Origin: Rhabditophanes sp. KR3021
Lineage: Eukaryota; Nematoda; Chromadorea; Rhabditida; Alloionematidae
Assembly (NCBI GenBank): GCA_963281155.1
Contig: CAUJLY010000001.1
Span: 2,604,001 to 2,668,000, forward strand
Direction of reading: 5' to 3'
Length of the DNA: 64,000 nt
Shown here: piece by piece, positions 23,666 to 34,742 of the stretch
Layout: each line of letters begins with the position of its first letter
Numbering within the stretch: position 1 is the first letter of the stretch
Position numbers and translations under genes: made by a program
Notes under the pieces: generated by a model
The model's database searches: none
What the model was told of the DNA's origin: nothing
What the model saw: the letters and a program-made list of their open reading frames with translations, nothing else

Positions 23666-24706
23666 TCATTTCTTACTTTTCTGTTTATACTCTCTTGTAG
23701 GAGCAAGATGTATCAATTCTTTTTTATATTGCAACGGATTACAGATTTGTTTCAACTTTGGTTTTTTTATAAAATACTTCTGACTCAAATAATAATTTAT
23801 TAACTTGAGAGTGCTTAATTTTATCCAAACATTTTTATCTTGTGTTGGCTCTTTTGCACATTCGATTAAACGATGACGCACAAGGCTTCTCCAATATTCA
23901 GGAGTTGCATTGTTTTTTGAGATTGTCTCCATTTCTACAATATTAAAATCAAGAGCAACTTGGTGATCAATCTCAAAGAACTTCAATACGTCGGTTATTC
24001 TTCGTCCTACCAAAATTGAAGTTTTTTTAATTATTTTTAATAATAGAAGACGCACATCATCTTGTTCCATAAGTATATTGTGATATTCCCATTGAGTCAT
24101 ATATTTGCAATATGTATTATAGGATAGTTTATAGTGGAACACATTAATCCCCTTATTTAATAATTCTTCACCATTACATTTACTCACTGAAATTCGGGCT
24201 ACATGATCTTGTAAGTTGTGGTAAAACAATGCCTTCACTATTAAAACTTGTTCAATAGTGGCATCTTCAGGCTTTTCAGCAATATTAACATTTTTCTGTT
24301 TGCATATATCAGTTAAACCTTCATCTCCTTCACTAGAATCAGAATCAACACTTATTGTGTTAATAGAGGTTGTATCAATCACCTCATAACCGTCATCTGA
24401 ATAACATCCGTCGTCATATTTATTTTCTTCGTCGTTACTTTCTGAATTATCTTTTATTACATCATAGGCTTTCCAATTATCGCTATAAACAATTATCTTT
24501 GGGCAAACTATAATATATTTGACATCATGTCTTGTAATAGCGAATTTGTCCGAACCAATAGGTTTCAGTACAAAGTTCAAGTTCAGAGGTTTGTATATTT
24601 TCCTATTTGTCTTTTTATAAGATTGATAAAAGTTAAGTTCAAAATCACATTGAGTTGATATCTCTACAAAGCAATCATTTTCATCTAGTTCTTCATTGTT
24701 CGACAT
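23666..24706 (-). CDS. acidic orphan protein, 346 aa
   Basis: Single-exon ORF starting MSNNEELDENDCF. The middle (about residues 85-135) is acidic and Ser/Asp/Glu-rich (SESNDEENKYDDG..., SDSSEGDEG). The C-terminal half is helical and basic, ending KQKSKK. No signal peptide or membrane segment. An acidic linker with a basic tail fits a nuclear or chromatin-associated protein, but that is inference. I recognise no family. Length and uninterrupted frame support a real gene. Confidence 0.6.
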   Translation of the reverse strand: MSNNEELDENDCFVEISTQCDFELNFYQSYKKTNRKIYKPLNLNFVLKPIGSDKFAITRHDVKYIIVCPKIIVYSDNWKAYDVIKDNSESNDEENKYDDGCYSDDGYEVIDTTSINTISVDSDSSEGDEGLTDICKQKNVNIAEKPEDATIEQVLIVKALFYHNLQDHVARISVSKCNGEELLNKGINVFHYKLSYNTYCKYMTQWEYHNILMEQDDVRLLLLKIIKKTSILVGRRITDVLKFFEIDHQVALDFNIVEMETISKNNATPEYWRSLVRHRLIECAKEPTQDKNVWIKLSTLKLINYYLSQKYFIKKPKLKQICNPLQYKKELIHLAPTREYKQKSKK

Positions 24707-24788
24707 TATATTCTATAAATATTTTTGATTAGAAATGAATTTTTAAATACCTACCAGAATATAAGAGTTAATATCACGAGTAATTTGT

Positions 24789-25014
24789 TCCAGTATTGAT
24801 ACCAAAGTTAAGAAAGTATGTGCAACAAGCTAAAATATTAAAAATTATATACGCACTTTTAACCATTTTTAGCTATTTATTGTCCGACCTTTTCTTTCGA
24901 AATCTAGATAGCTATTTACTAGTGATGAAATATATTGCCTCATCCACTATGTGGTTTTTGATCAACAATGATGTGTGGAAAAGATTATTTAAAAAGTTTG
25001 TCTATTTATATTAG
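24789..25014 (+). pseudogene. possible terminal exon of a membrane receptor
   Basis: An acceptor-like TTCCAG precedes a 72-codon open frame with two hydrophobic segments (IIYALLTIFSYLLSDLFF and YLLVMKYIASSTMWFLI) and a basic end (WKRLFKKF), resembling TM6-TM7 of a serpentine receptor. No upstream exons are visible, because the preceding sequence is the 5' end of the opposite-strand gene. There is no ATG. Probably an orphan fragment. Confidence 0.28.
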
Positions 25015-25855
25015 GAAATCAATGCAATTTACATAGTATGTTAAACTAATGAGTACATGTATAAGACGATATTATTCTGGGTAAGTTAGTAATCTTTACC
25101 TCTCACAAATGTTTTCAAAATTATTGTATCATGCTTACGTAAACATTCGTGAATTATATATTTTAAAGAACGCATGTTTAGGCAATTTAAAAAATCACTA
25201 TCTTCAACAGTCACCACGACCTTTTGTAAGTAGTCTCTTCGACTAGATATAAACTATCAAACATAACATAAATTCAAAGAGAGGATTGTTTTATTTGCAA
25301 TCAAACTATAGTATATTCATTAATTATTTTTTATTACAAAAATGATTTAATAATTAGATCACTGATAATAAACTGTTAACGAGTCTTCTTTGAGAGGAGT
25401 GAAACGACGTGACGAAAGGAGAATACAACAAGATAGCATACTTTATTATAAATATAAAACATATAAATAGAGTATAAATATACATAATAAAAGTGTAACA
25501 TGCTAATTTAGGTTGCCCTTTAACATAAACAATCTTAAAATTAGCCGTTTAAAAAGATTAAGTAATATTTAAAAAGTGCCAAATTGACTAAAATATATTT
25601 TTTAATTAATCTTAAAAATGAATTTTACACTCATGAACAAAGTGATTAGGTGTATTTAGATATTTATAAAAGACAATGTACTTTGATTATATTCTAAGTA
25701 TGTTCACCCACTTTTCCTGAAATGTCATTAGCAGTCTGTACAACATCTTTTGCAGTGTCTACAGCAAATATATTTTGCAAACTGTCTCTATATTACGTAA
25801 TATTTTAAAATTTAAACAAAATATATGTATATTCAAAGCCTTTATTTTAAAAACA
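25015..25855. other. intergenic with one coding-like scrap
   Basis: Mostly AT-rich non-coding. On the minus strand near 25706-25790 an open stretch reads LQNIFAVDTAKDVVQTANDI... to a stop after an acceptor-like CAG. It could be a last exon of the eh1-motif ORF just upstream, but I could not find a matching donor. Confidence 0.3.
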
Positions 25856-26140
25856 TTATAATAGTAAAAAAGGATTAATTCGATTCCCAAGTTCAATGAT
25901 CTTGAGAATACTATCAGCCGTATGTTTCAAATCTTGAATTTCGGTTAAGTTATCTTTATGTTGTCTTTCTTTGGCTTCAAAGTGTATGTCTTCATTAGTA
26001 TCACCAATTTCATTAAATTGATCTTGTTGTTTCTCGCTTTCAGTTGAATAATTATTATGTTTATTTGATAGAATATGTTCAATAGTAAAACCAGAATTCT
26101 CATTAGACTTTGAAACATTTGCAGGAATAAAGTCATGCAT
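25856..26140 (-). CDS. 94-aa ORF with eh1-like motif, possible gene fragment
   Basis: The ORF begins MHDFIPANVSKSNENSG and contains FTIEHILS, which fits the eh1 Groucho/UNC-37-binding motif (F.I..IL) found near the N-terminus of homeodomain and other repressors. The rest is hydrophilic and acidic/helical. Upstream the same frame continues through a Met/Asn/Gln-rich stretch (about 26150-26232) interrupted by one TAG. No homeobox is visible nearby. It could be the first part of a decayed transcription factor gene, or chance. Low confidence. Confidence 0.35.
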   Translation of the reverse strand: MHDFIPANVSKSNENSGFTIEHILSNKHNNYSTESEKQQDQFNEIGDTNEDIHFEAKERQHKDNLTEIQDLKHTADSILKIIELGNRINPFLLL

Positions 26141-26467
26141 TTGGTTTGGTCTTGGCTACAAAACTGGATTCAGTTGATTTTGCAACATCATAAAATTCAT
26201 TGGATTGAATCTATTCATCATCATGATAAAGGGTAAACAGATACCTGAATAAGTGTTAATACTTATTTTATACCAAATTTAAGTAACAGAAAAGTGTGCT
26301 AATCCTTGTGCCGAAACAGAATTATATTTTGATCTTAAATCGAAAAACTAATATTTTAAAGGCTATAAACATGTTATATTTCTTTAACTTTAAATTTATA
26401 CAAAGATAATTGAAAAGATATTTTATTTTTAAAAAAGGAACTAACAAGTAAAATACACATAAGTTAG

Positions 26468-27564
26468 TTACATTTTTCTTCCTTCGGTAGAAACCCTGGT
26501 AATGCTTGATAAACCAGATACCTTACTCCTTTCTTTGAAAACCTTAGATATTTTAGTTAATCTGTCCTGGATATTTGAGCGCGATTTAATATCAGTAAAT
26601 GCGAATCCGGTGTGTTTTGATTCTGAACGAATAGAATTGCTCTCATTTTTATCGATACGAGCTTTAGGTATTTTGACATCTTCGTCAGTTTTTCTATAAA
26701 GGAAACGGATTATTAAAATGATATTGAAACTAAAAATTATACCTTTGCTTCTTGGGTTTGACAAGACTGGTTTCTTTTGTTATTTTTTGCTTTGGAATTC
26801 TTTCTTCCATTCTTCCTGCAAAAATAGGCTTCATCCAAACTTCGAGTAGAATTTTTGCATTTGTTTTGTTTTCAAATGTTTCTTTTGGATGATTTGATAG
26901 AAACATAATAGCACGTCCGAGACCACATCTTTTTAAATATTGAGTATCTAATCGTTGATAAAAGTCACTAAGCAATTGGATGATGACAGTTCGAATAGCT
27001 AAACTTGGTAGAACCTTCGATGGTAACGGGCTTAACCAATGAGCTACAGCTTCAAGAAAATTGGAATCTAGAATTTGTTCAAAACGGTCCTTTGTCAAAA
27101 GCATATTTTTGACTTCATCAATCATCATTATTTTGTTCAGAGCCGCTTTTCCTTCCGAATTTAATTCCCGATCTTTCGCAGCTGCCTTAAGCATTCTTGA
27201 CACAAGATCATTAATTCTTTCTTCAAACACTGCAAGAGATGCAGCGCTATCATCGGCCTTGCATCGCTTCATTTTGTTAATTTGTTTTCTCCTAAGCATC
27301 ATTTCCTCAAAGTCTGAAGCAAATCCCCTGAAATACTACTTATTAATTAATCAAGATTTAAATAACTTACGTTCTACCAGGGTTTTCTTGTTTTGGTTTA
27401 GGAGAAATGTCAGTATGAGATCTTTTTCTTGATTTAGAATTGAGAAGATTATCAGATCCAATTGATTCAAACATTTGTTCAGTTTTGGCAATAGAGACAG
27501 ACATATTTGAAGCTTTTGCAAAGATATGTATTATTGGTTCGAATAAGGAATGGTGTCTTTTCAT
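26468..27564 (-). CDS. iws-1: IWS1/Spn1-like transcription elongation factor, short form
   Basis: Three exons: 27564-27371, 27327-26743 and 26693-26468, introns 43 and 49 bp, 334 aa. The central TFIIS N-terminal/IWS1 domain is clear: AVAHWLSPLPSKVLPSLAIR, YLKRCGLGRAIMFLSNHPKE and ILLEVWMKPIF match the IWS1 core (WL.PLPD..LP.L.IR; SG.G.A.M.L..HPKE; W.RPIF). The protein ends VSTEGRKM, like the conserved ISIEGRKM tail. IWS1 works with SPT6 on elongating RNA polymerase II in mRNA processing and chromatin. The long acidic N-terminus of most IWS1 proteins is nearly absent (about 64 residues plus the exon-2 start), so the true 5' end may be missed upstream. It is head-to-head with the KH gene (about 330 bp apart). 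Confidence 0.85.
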
Positions 27565-27891
27565 AAAATTGTCTTCTTTTATATCTCTTCTAATCTTTGA
27601 ATGTGCATCCGCATCTTAAAGATCCGTAATTAATAGATTAGCATTCAGTTAATTTAGGATTAATGAATAGCATTTTAGTTCATCTATGCGAGAAGTTTGG
27701 CGTTTGTCAGCATTTACGTATACTTGGTTGATGCCAGTCCATATTTCGCTTGTAATCAGAAATAATTGCAAGATGCACATGATGATGCGTCAAATGCGCA
27801 ATCTTCTAAACTCTAAGATTAATTTTACTATATAAATGCTACACACTAGTATTAAATCACAATTTAGCTTCCTCAGTTCAATTAAAATCCA
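27565..27891. promoter_or_regulatory. bidirectional promoter region between iws-1 and the KH gene
   Basis: A 327 bp gap between divergent start codons. It contains a TATATAAATG element at about 27828-27837, some 60 bp before the KH gene ATG. No coding frame. Confidence 0.45.
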
Positions 27892-28530
27892 ATGACCATG
27901 TCTCACATTGCCAAAAGTATCAGCGAAGTAAGTTAGTTGTTATTATTTTCACCAGCTAATGCTAATTTTTTATAGGATGTTTATTCTTTTCCAAGTAGAA
28001 CATATTCGGTGGATGGCTATTTATTTAAATCAAATGGGAAAGATGGTTGTTCCAAAGTTGAAAATGAAATCACTGAAAAAATCTCGATTAAAATCTATCT
28101 GAACACTCACTCAAGATTCAATAATGTTACAGGAAGGATAGTTGGTCCACATGGAATGACAATTCAAAATCTTCAAAAAGTTACTGATACAAGGATTTTG
28201 ATTCGTGGAAACGGCTCATTTGACAAGGGGCAAGTTTGCAAGAAAGAAGTATCTGATGAAAAGCTTCATGTACTTATTGTGTCCGAAGATTGTTGTGAAA
28301 ACTCTTTGGAAAGAATAAATCACTGCGCCAATTTGATAGAGAGATTAATTAATTGTCCTGCAAAAGTAAATGAATTAAAATGCCAACAATTTAAGCAATC
28401 GGCTAATATCAAAGACTCCTCAAAACTAACAAGTGTGAGAAAATCTACTGTTCAACCGTTTTTCAATAATAACTCAATTTACAACGCACAATTATCTCTT
28501 CTTTTTTTCCAACAAGCAATCATAAATTGA
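27892..28530 (+). CDS. STAR-type KH-domain RNA-binding protein, 196 aa
   Basis: Two exons: 27892-27927 (12 codons) and 27976-28530 (GTAAGT...TATAG). A maxi-KH domain covers about residues 48-130: VTGRIVGPHGMTIQNLQ with the GPHG loop at 69-72, then TRILIRGNGSFDKG and LHVLI, close to the GRILGPRG / RGRGS pattern of STAR proteins (GLD-1, ASD-2, Sam68). It is small: little room for QUA1, and the C-terminal 60 residues are Ser/Asn/Gln-rich. Likely an RNA-binding regulator of mRNA in germline or soma; target unknown. A TATA-like box is about 60 bp upstream and AATAAA is just after the stop (about 28550). Confidence 0.85.
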
Positions 28531-28924
28531 ACCAATTTATTTTGGCCGGAAAATAAATATTCGACATGGAACTGTAATATATTCTGTATACTGGTTATTT
28601 CATTATTTTAAACTATTTAGCTTAAACAATAAACTTATTTTATAAAAAATTAAACTATAATTTTCCAACTTTTTGGGGAGTACATTAAAAACTCATATAC
28701 GATATAAATATTGAAAGGACTTATTTTGTATGTAAAGTATTACAAATTTAAAGAATTGTTTTCGTTAGTAATTGCTGGAATTCCAGCTACTTTTTTATTT
28801 CTATGAGTGATTATGTCTGCCACTTTTATCAATAGTTTATTAAAATAAAAAGATAAAGTTATAAGTAAACATATAAAATATTGATAATTATAAAAAATAT
28901 TCATCTATCAAATAAAGATGAGAC
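28531..28924. other. convergent 3' region
   Basis: About 0.4 kb of AT-rich DNA with AATAAA signals for both flanking genes. No gene. Confidence 0.45.
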
Positions 28925-29952
28925 TTAAATGTGTTTAGTTGACCAATAAGTTTTAATAAGTTGGATAAAAATAAATAAAAGTCCAGCAAAGGATCCAAGC
29001 AAACAAAACAAATCTCTCACATTTTTATCCTTGTAAAGGAACCCAATGCCAACAAAAAGTAAGGACCCGATGACACAATTACCTAACATTGTACCACGCA
29101 TATTCAATTGATGAATCCCAGTGAAATCCTCCTAAAATTCATATAAGTTAGAAACTAACAAAAATGTTACTTACTGTCATATTAATAAGAATGATTACAA
29201 CAAAGCCAGAGATTAAGGTGGTTATAAAAGCAAAAACACGAAGAACCATCGATTTGTTCTCAACTCGATCATGAACCAATTTTGAAATTAATCCCAACGC
29301 CAAGGTAATCACCAAGAGGAACACCACCAACAAAGGTTCATTTGTCAAAAGTTTTACAGGAGGTAAAGCGAATAAGTGGTTCATAGTATGATCACAGTTA
29401 TCAATACCAATTTCTCTGATTGGCTGAAGAAATTCAATTTTCCATTGAGTAAAGATCAATTCCAAGGAAATTATAAGCATAGCATCCCATCTAATTGAAA
29501 GACAGTCTCGTCTAAAATTCCAAAAAGCAAAAAAAAGTGCAACGCGCATTTTAAAAGGTTGAATAGCTGTAAGTGCATAACAATAATAGTTTTTAGCTAA
29601 ACCATACATCATGATCGTAAGGACAAGGTACATAATTGTCCAACAAAAACCGTTTAAGCAAGACTTGGCTTCATTATTTTGAACGGCTTGGTTAGCATCT
29701 TCATAACGGCTTGCTTGGATGGAGACAAATGTGGCTTTTAATTGAGTTTCTGGGCTACTTTTATCAAACTGGAGATCAGTTAAAGAGTCTGTAATTGAAT
29801 CAGGATAGAGAATTACGATTTCTTCATTGCTTTGTTGATGTCCGTCAATTTGCTAAAGGATATTAATTAATGATATTTTAAACGGTTCAACTTACTTCTT
29901 CTGCTTGGTGGATGTCGGGATAGATACCACATTGCTGAACTTGACCCGACAT
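28925..29952 (-). CDS. polytopic membrane protein, 313 aa, family unknown
   Basis: Three exons: 29952-29896, 29852-29175 and 29131-28925, all in phase 0 with GTAAGT donors and TTTAG acceptors. A hydrophilic acidic N-terminus of about 80 residues (MSGQVQQCGIYPDIHQAEE...) is followed by about six hydrophobic segments. A conserved-looking loop reads FWNFRRDCLSIRWDAMLI, and the protein ends TYWSTKHI. No signal peptide. It may be a channel- or transporter-like protein of nematode-restricted type; I do not recognise the family. Clean splice sites and phase make the model reliable. Confidence 0.75.
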
Positions 29953-30808
29953 TATTAGTGTTCAATATCGTTTCTAAAAATAAAAGTATTCGTTGAATTT
30001 GTCAAACAATTTAAAATAAATGAGACCATCAATCTAAATCAAAAGTGCAATGAATGAAAATAAAATGCGGTTGGTTTTGTGTTAGACCTAAAAAGTACTG
30101 AATTCCCTGCGAGACTGAAGACATTTAATCGATTTGATAAAGAAGTAAGCAGAAAATACTCATTATAAAATAAAAGACTCATCCTTTTGTTACGCTTGTA
30201 GTGTGCAATAAGTAAAATAGTTATTCAAATTGATTTGTTGAAAAAATTAGAAAATAAAGACACACCTATTTATTTGTGGATAAAATCATCACAAAATGAC
30301 TTATAGTGAATAAGAGGAAATTAAATGATACAAACAATCATCTTTATTTGAAATATAGACTTCTTAAAACGTGAGACTATTGCTTGCAATTCGACAATTA
30401 AACAGATTAATTGAGTTGATATTCATTTCAAATAACTTCAATCACAAAAAAGTATATGCTGGCAAATTATGTAAAAAATATGATCAATTTCTATGGCTTT
30501 TCTTATAAATTGTGTAAAATTAAAGATTTAACAATCTTTTAGGGATGGAATTATTGAAATCATAGTCACTACTAAAAACATTGCTATTATTAAGTGGAAC
30601 CTAAAATGTTAAATTTAAAATTCCTAGAATTACATTTTCAACTTATTTGCTTGAATTACATCCAATAAACATTGAATGACAGGTGTTTTAACAAATCAGT
30701 AAGTAAAGTTAGTATATTGTCTTTCAAAACATTATCAAACAAAGCTCTGTGGGTTACATTTATTTATTAAAAATGCATAATACACAAATTCGAAAGTTAT
30801 AAATGTAT
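29953..30808. other. intergenic, no gene
   Basis: Contains only short AT-rich frames between two minus-strand genes. Confidence 0.5.
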
Positions 30809-32600
30809 TTAAATCTTAGACTTGTTATTTCCTCTATCACGTAACAAACGACGTAGAATTTTGCCAGCAGGGGATTTTGGAATTTCATCAATAAATTCCA
30901 CGCCACCTCTCAAATGCTTGTATTTGGCAAGTTTTCCAGCAACAAAGTCATAGATATCCTTTTCAGTCAACTTTTTGTTATTTCTAACAACGAAGGCTTT
31001 TGGAAGTTCTCCGGCCTCAGCATCGGGAATTCCAATAACGGCAACATCTTGAACTTGGGGGTGAGATAATAAAATATCTTCGATTTCAGCCGGTGGTACT
31101 TGAAGCCCTTTTACCTTGATTAATTCCTTGATTCTATCAACAATGTAAATATTATTCCTTTTATCAATCAATCCAATATCACCCGTTCTTAGCCATCCAT
31201 CTTTATCCACCATAGCATCTGTTTGATCAAGCTTGTTGAGATAACCCAACATAACAGTTGGTCCCCTAATCCAGATTTCCCCTTTACCATCATAGTCTTG
31301 ATCTTGTTCAGTATCTGGATCAACAATTCTCATTTCTAAATTACAGGCTAATCTTCCGACAGATGAAAATGCATTATCTTGTGGTTCAAAAGGATCAAAA
31401 GATGAAGCCATGCTAACTTCAGTCATGCCATATCCTTGGCCGATATGTTGAATATCAGGAAACTTTTTCTTAACCTCGTCAATTAAATCTTTTCCACATG
31501 GAGCAGCTCCAGACAAAATATATTTAATAGATGTCAAGTCGTAATTTTTGGTTATAGGATGTTTAGCAAGAAAAACCAAGATTGGGGGCACCACCATTAG
31601 GATTTTAACTTTGTATTGCTCGATGACTTTACAAAAGATGTTTTGATCAAATTGGCGCATAATAATTCCAGTGCTTCCGTTTAACAAAGCATTGAAAAGT
31701 GAGCCTAGACCATAGATGTGATAGAATGGAAGGAAAAGAATGACTGATTCGGTTTTCCATGAGTCAAAGATATTTTTCATTTTTGGCTGAAGAACGTTTA
31801 CAAAATGCGTTTGTACAATTTTCATCATTGAACCAAAATTTTTGTGAGAAAGCCTAAATAACGTTAATTGATTAATTTGTTTCTGATTAATAAATTTGTT
31901 TTGGACTATTAACTAATTTTTGATTATTTATCAGTTACTTACATAACGCCTTTTGGTGCACCAGTAGTACCAGATGAATAGGGGAGAATAAGTACATCCT
32001 TCTCAATATCAATACGTTCTACGGAACTAGTGAGTACTGGAGTAATGGCCAAAACATCGGAAAATTTAATTATTCCAAATGGTAATTCATCAATTGCCTT
32101 CTTTGAACTGTCAATGACAACAATCATTCGAACGGTTGGTGATTTTTTAACTGCTTTCAATACATTTTGCAAAGTGTTTTCAGCAGTAAAAACAACTTTA
32201 GAAGAGCTGTCATTAAATTGGACGGCTAATTCATGTTCATTGAACGCGTAGCTAGCTCCGGAAATAGTGATTCCTCTCATTGAACACCCCAAAAAGATAG
32301 GAGTCAATTCCCAGCAGTTTTGAGTAACAAAGGTAGCAATATCTTGATGCTTGAAGCCATTTTGTTCTAGAAAATTGGCAACTGAATAACTATTAAGATA
32401 CACTTGTTTGTAGGTTATTTGTACGGAATCATCATCAGCGTAGACCTAATAAAGACAAAGTTAATAGATTATATTTAATTACTCACAAAACAAGGTTTAT
32501 TTGGAAATTCTTTCGAGTACTCCCAAATTTGATTCAAGACTGTCTCGTGGAATGGTTTTGATGCAATTGGCACGGACTTGTAAATAGATTTGAAAATCAT
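30809..32600 (-). CDS. AMP-forming acyl-CoA synthetase (4-coumarate-CoA-ligase-like), peroxisomal
   Basis: Three exons: 32600-32487, 32445-31943 and 31853-30809 (introns 41 and 89 bp), 553 aa. ANL-superfamily motifs occur in order: YSSGTTGAPKG (about 194-204, ATP phosphate loop), FYHIYGLGSL, GQGYGMTE, YDGKGEIWIRGP, GWLRTGDIG, RIKELIKVKG (hinge), and PKSPAGKILRR with catalytic Lys about 537. The enzyme activates a carboxylic acid as acyl-AMP and transfers it to CoA; by family this would be a medium/long-chain or aromatic acid. The C-terminus is SKI, a variant PTS1 tripeptide that would send it to peroxisomes. Upstream lie a TATAAA element (about 32638-32644) and a TGATAA GATA-type site (32622-32627). 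Confidence 0.93.
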
Positions 32601-33509
32601 GACTACAATAAAATATGCAAATGATAAATGATTTTCCTTTATAAAGCTACATAGTTAAACGAAAAAGTCACTGTTAGAAACAAAAGATGGTGTATGCCTT
32701 TCGAAGGTACAGACTATAAGCTACAGAATAGGTATTTAAGTATGTAAATGAATCTATCAATATCAATGATTATAAACAAATTGATACCTAATTTGGTGAA
32801 AGATAAGAAGTGTGTGTAAAGTTTTAATACAACTTATTTTTTGATAACATACAAAATCGTATGATCACCCATTCTAATTGTTTGTGTGCATATATTATGA
32901 TTGGGGATGAAGGTGAAACACGTTGACATGTCACTTAATTGAAGTTGTTTGATTAATTTTGATTAGTACACCATTCACATCTATCAAGTAAATGTTGCAA
33001 TTATTGGGCGTAAACATTTTTTGGTTTATTATTAAAAATAGACTTAAATAGGCAACTTGAAAGTGCGATGTTTTTAGGTCAAATAAAATGATCGTTTTAA
33101 ATTTCTTTCAAATATTATGTATTACGATATAAAGTATCCATCCTTAAATTAATAATTTATTTGTTATCACGATACTGACTTTTTTGCATCAACAAACTCA
33201 ATTTACAAAATGTTATCAAATATTACCCCACTCAATTACTAAAAAATTCATTTTGTGCCACAAATAGACATTACAAATAATAAATTTGTTATTTCAAGAA
33301 TGTATTATTATCTATCCATCACAAATCGGGGGATAAAGACAAATTTCCCGTATATAATTCTTAAATTCCGTAAATCTGTCATGTAACTTTTTTCTGCCCA
33401 TTTCCTAAATGACTTGTTAGGCTACCAGGCCAGATGTATAACAAAAGTGTTTGATCAGTTTTGTAGAAGAACACTAGCACTATTTGATGGCGCTAACAGA
33501 TTTTTGTAC

Positions 33510-33710
33510 AATTTTTGATGAAAACGGAGAGTATAATGGTAAAGAAGTTGGGATTTTTGTAACATGTTTCTAAGCGCCAAAATAAGTTTGCATTAATCAA
33601 AATTTTTATATATAAAAAGAGAGTCTCATTTGAGTAAGAATAGGCCGCCTACAAAGCAATTGTAAAGAAAAGAAGTCTCGAAAAAGTGCATTCCGTAGCT
33701 GGTATTTACT
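33510..33710 (+). repeat. dispersed repeat, copy B
   Basis: Diverged direct relative of 16240-16580. Shared blocks are AGTATAATGG...GAAGTTGGGA...TGTAAC and GGCCGCCTACAAAGCAATTG with the following AAAGAAAAGAAG. No coding frame. Confidence 0.6.
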
Positions 33711-33793
33711 GAATTTGGATTAAGCCACTAAAGATTTGAATATAAAAACAGTCTGCCTTTGAATAAACAATTAGTCTTGACGTTAAATATCAG

Positions 33794-33801
33794 TATAAAA
33801 G
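33794..33801 (+). promoter_or_regulatory. TATA box of the small secreted peptide gene
   Basis: TATAAAAG, 61 bp before the ATG at 33855; canonical form. Confidence 0.5.
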
Positions 33802-33854
33802 AAGGCATACGATTAAGAAAGCATCATTAAGCTAGACATATATTATTTTTGGAC

Positions 33855-34094
33855 ATGGCTTTTACAGATTGTTTTTTTCTTATTTTACTTTTGCTTTTAG
33901 TTGGATTACAGGTTGTTTAATTTATTTTTACTTGATTATATATATTTATTTAGTTGACCAACACCATCCACAATGATAATATCTTCAGAAAGGCATATTT
34001 AAATCGACTCAGAAGCAATGGACTTTATAAATATTCGCATGGACAGAATAAAATAAAATACTTTCCGAACGAGAATCTTCATATTTATGAATAA
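33855..34094 (+). CDS. small secreted peptide, 65 aa, two exons
   Basis: Exon 1 (33855-33911, 19 codons) is almost entirely a signal peptide, MAFTDCFFLILLLLLVGLQ. A 42 bp intron (GTTGTT...TTTAG) leads in phase 0 to exon 2 (33954-34094), encoding LTNTIHNDNIFRKAYLNRL and on to ...NLHIYE. The mature part is about 45 residues, basic, Asn-rich and without Cys. A TATAAAAG lies 61 bp upstream and AATAAA-type signals lie inside and after the gene. The intron falling right at the signal/mature border supports a real secreted-protein gene. No family recognised; it may be a neuropeptide-like, antimicrobial or effector-type peptide. Confidence 0.6.
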
Positions 34095-34742
34095 GTAAAT
34101 ATTAATAATTAAAATATACACTTCATTTTTCACCATTAAATTGACATACGATTGAATCACACATTAAAATAAATAAACAACTTTTAAAACTTAAAAATGT
34201 CATATTCTTTTCAATTTATCTTTTTATTTGCAAAAGTATAACTATCTATTAGGTAAACAAAGTCTGAGAAGATCAACTCCAACATTAATTGAACTGATAA
34301 CGCACTCATCACGAATTAATAAAGTGTATTTTGAATTCGCTAAACTCCATGTAATAATCGATCATATAACATCACATATTTATCACAGTTTGATCAAGAT
34401 CAGCAATAATTAGTTGAACAAATACACAAACTATTGCCTTTTCAACAAAAATAAACATCCTGTTAATTGTGGTAACTTTAACAAAACATAGATGTATCCC
34501 AGTAATACCTATTTTTTTCACCGTTACGCATCATTTTAGAGAAGATTAAATCACAAAGAATGAATATATATGGTACAGTTTTCATTGAATAATTATATAT
34601 TGCTAACAAATATTTAATTGCGCTGTTATTTATACAAATTAGGTTTAACATTTATTTTAAATATCTATAAAATATTACCCATCGACATTTCAATTATTTT
34701 TTGATATAATAATTTTGATTTGTCAATTAAACGAATAGTTAA
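34095..34742. other. intergenic, no gene
   Basis: Short frames only; one frame with a TTG start at 34228 lacks support. Confidence 0.5.

Larger units (their letters stand above)
32601..33854. other. intergenic region holding repeat copy B
   Basis: No gene seen apart from the dispersed repeat at 33.5-33.7 kb and the TATA box of the following peptide gene. Confidence 0.5.

Noticed and set aside
27061..27432. 123-codon plus-strand frame
   Set aside because: Antisense shadow of the IWS1 exon.
34228..34413. 61-codon frame near the small peptide gene
   Set aside because: Begins with TTG, no signal peptide, no motif or exon partner.
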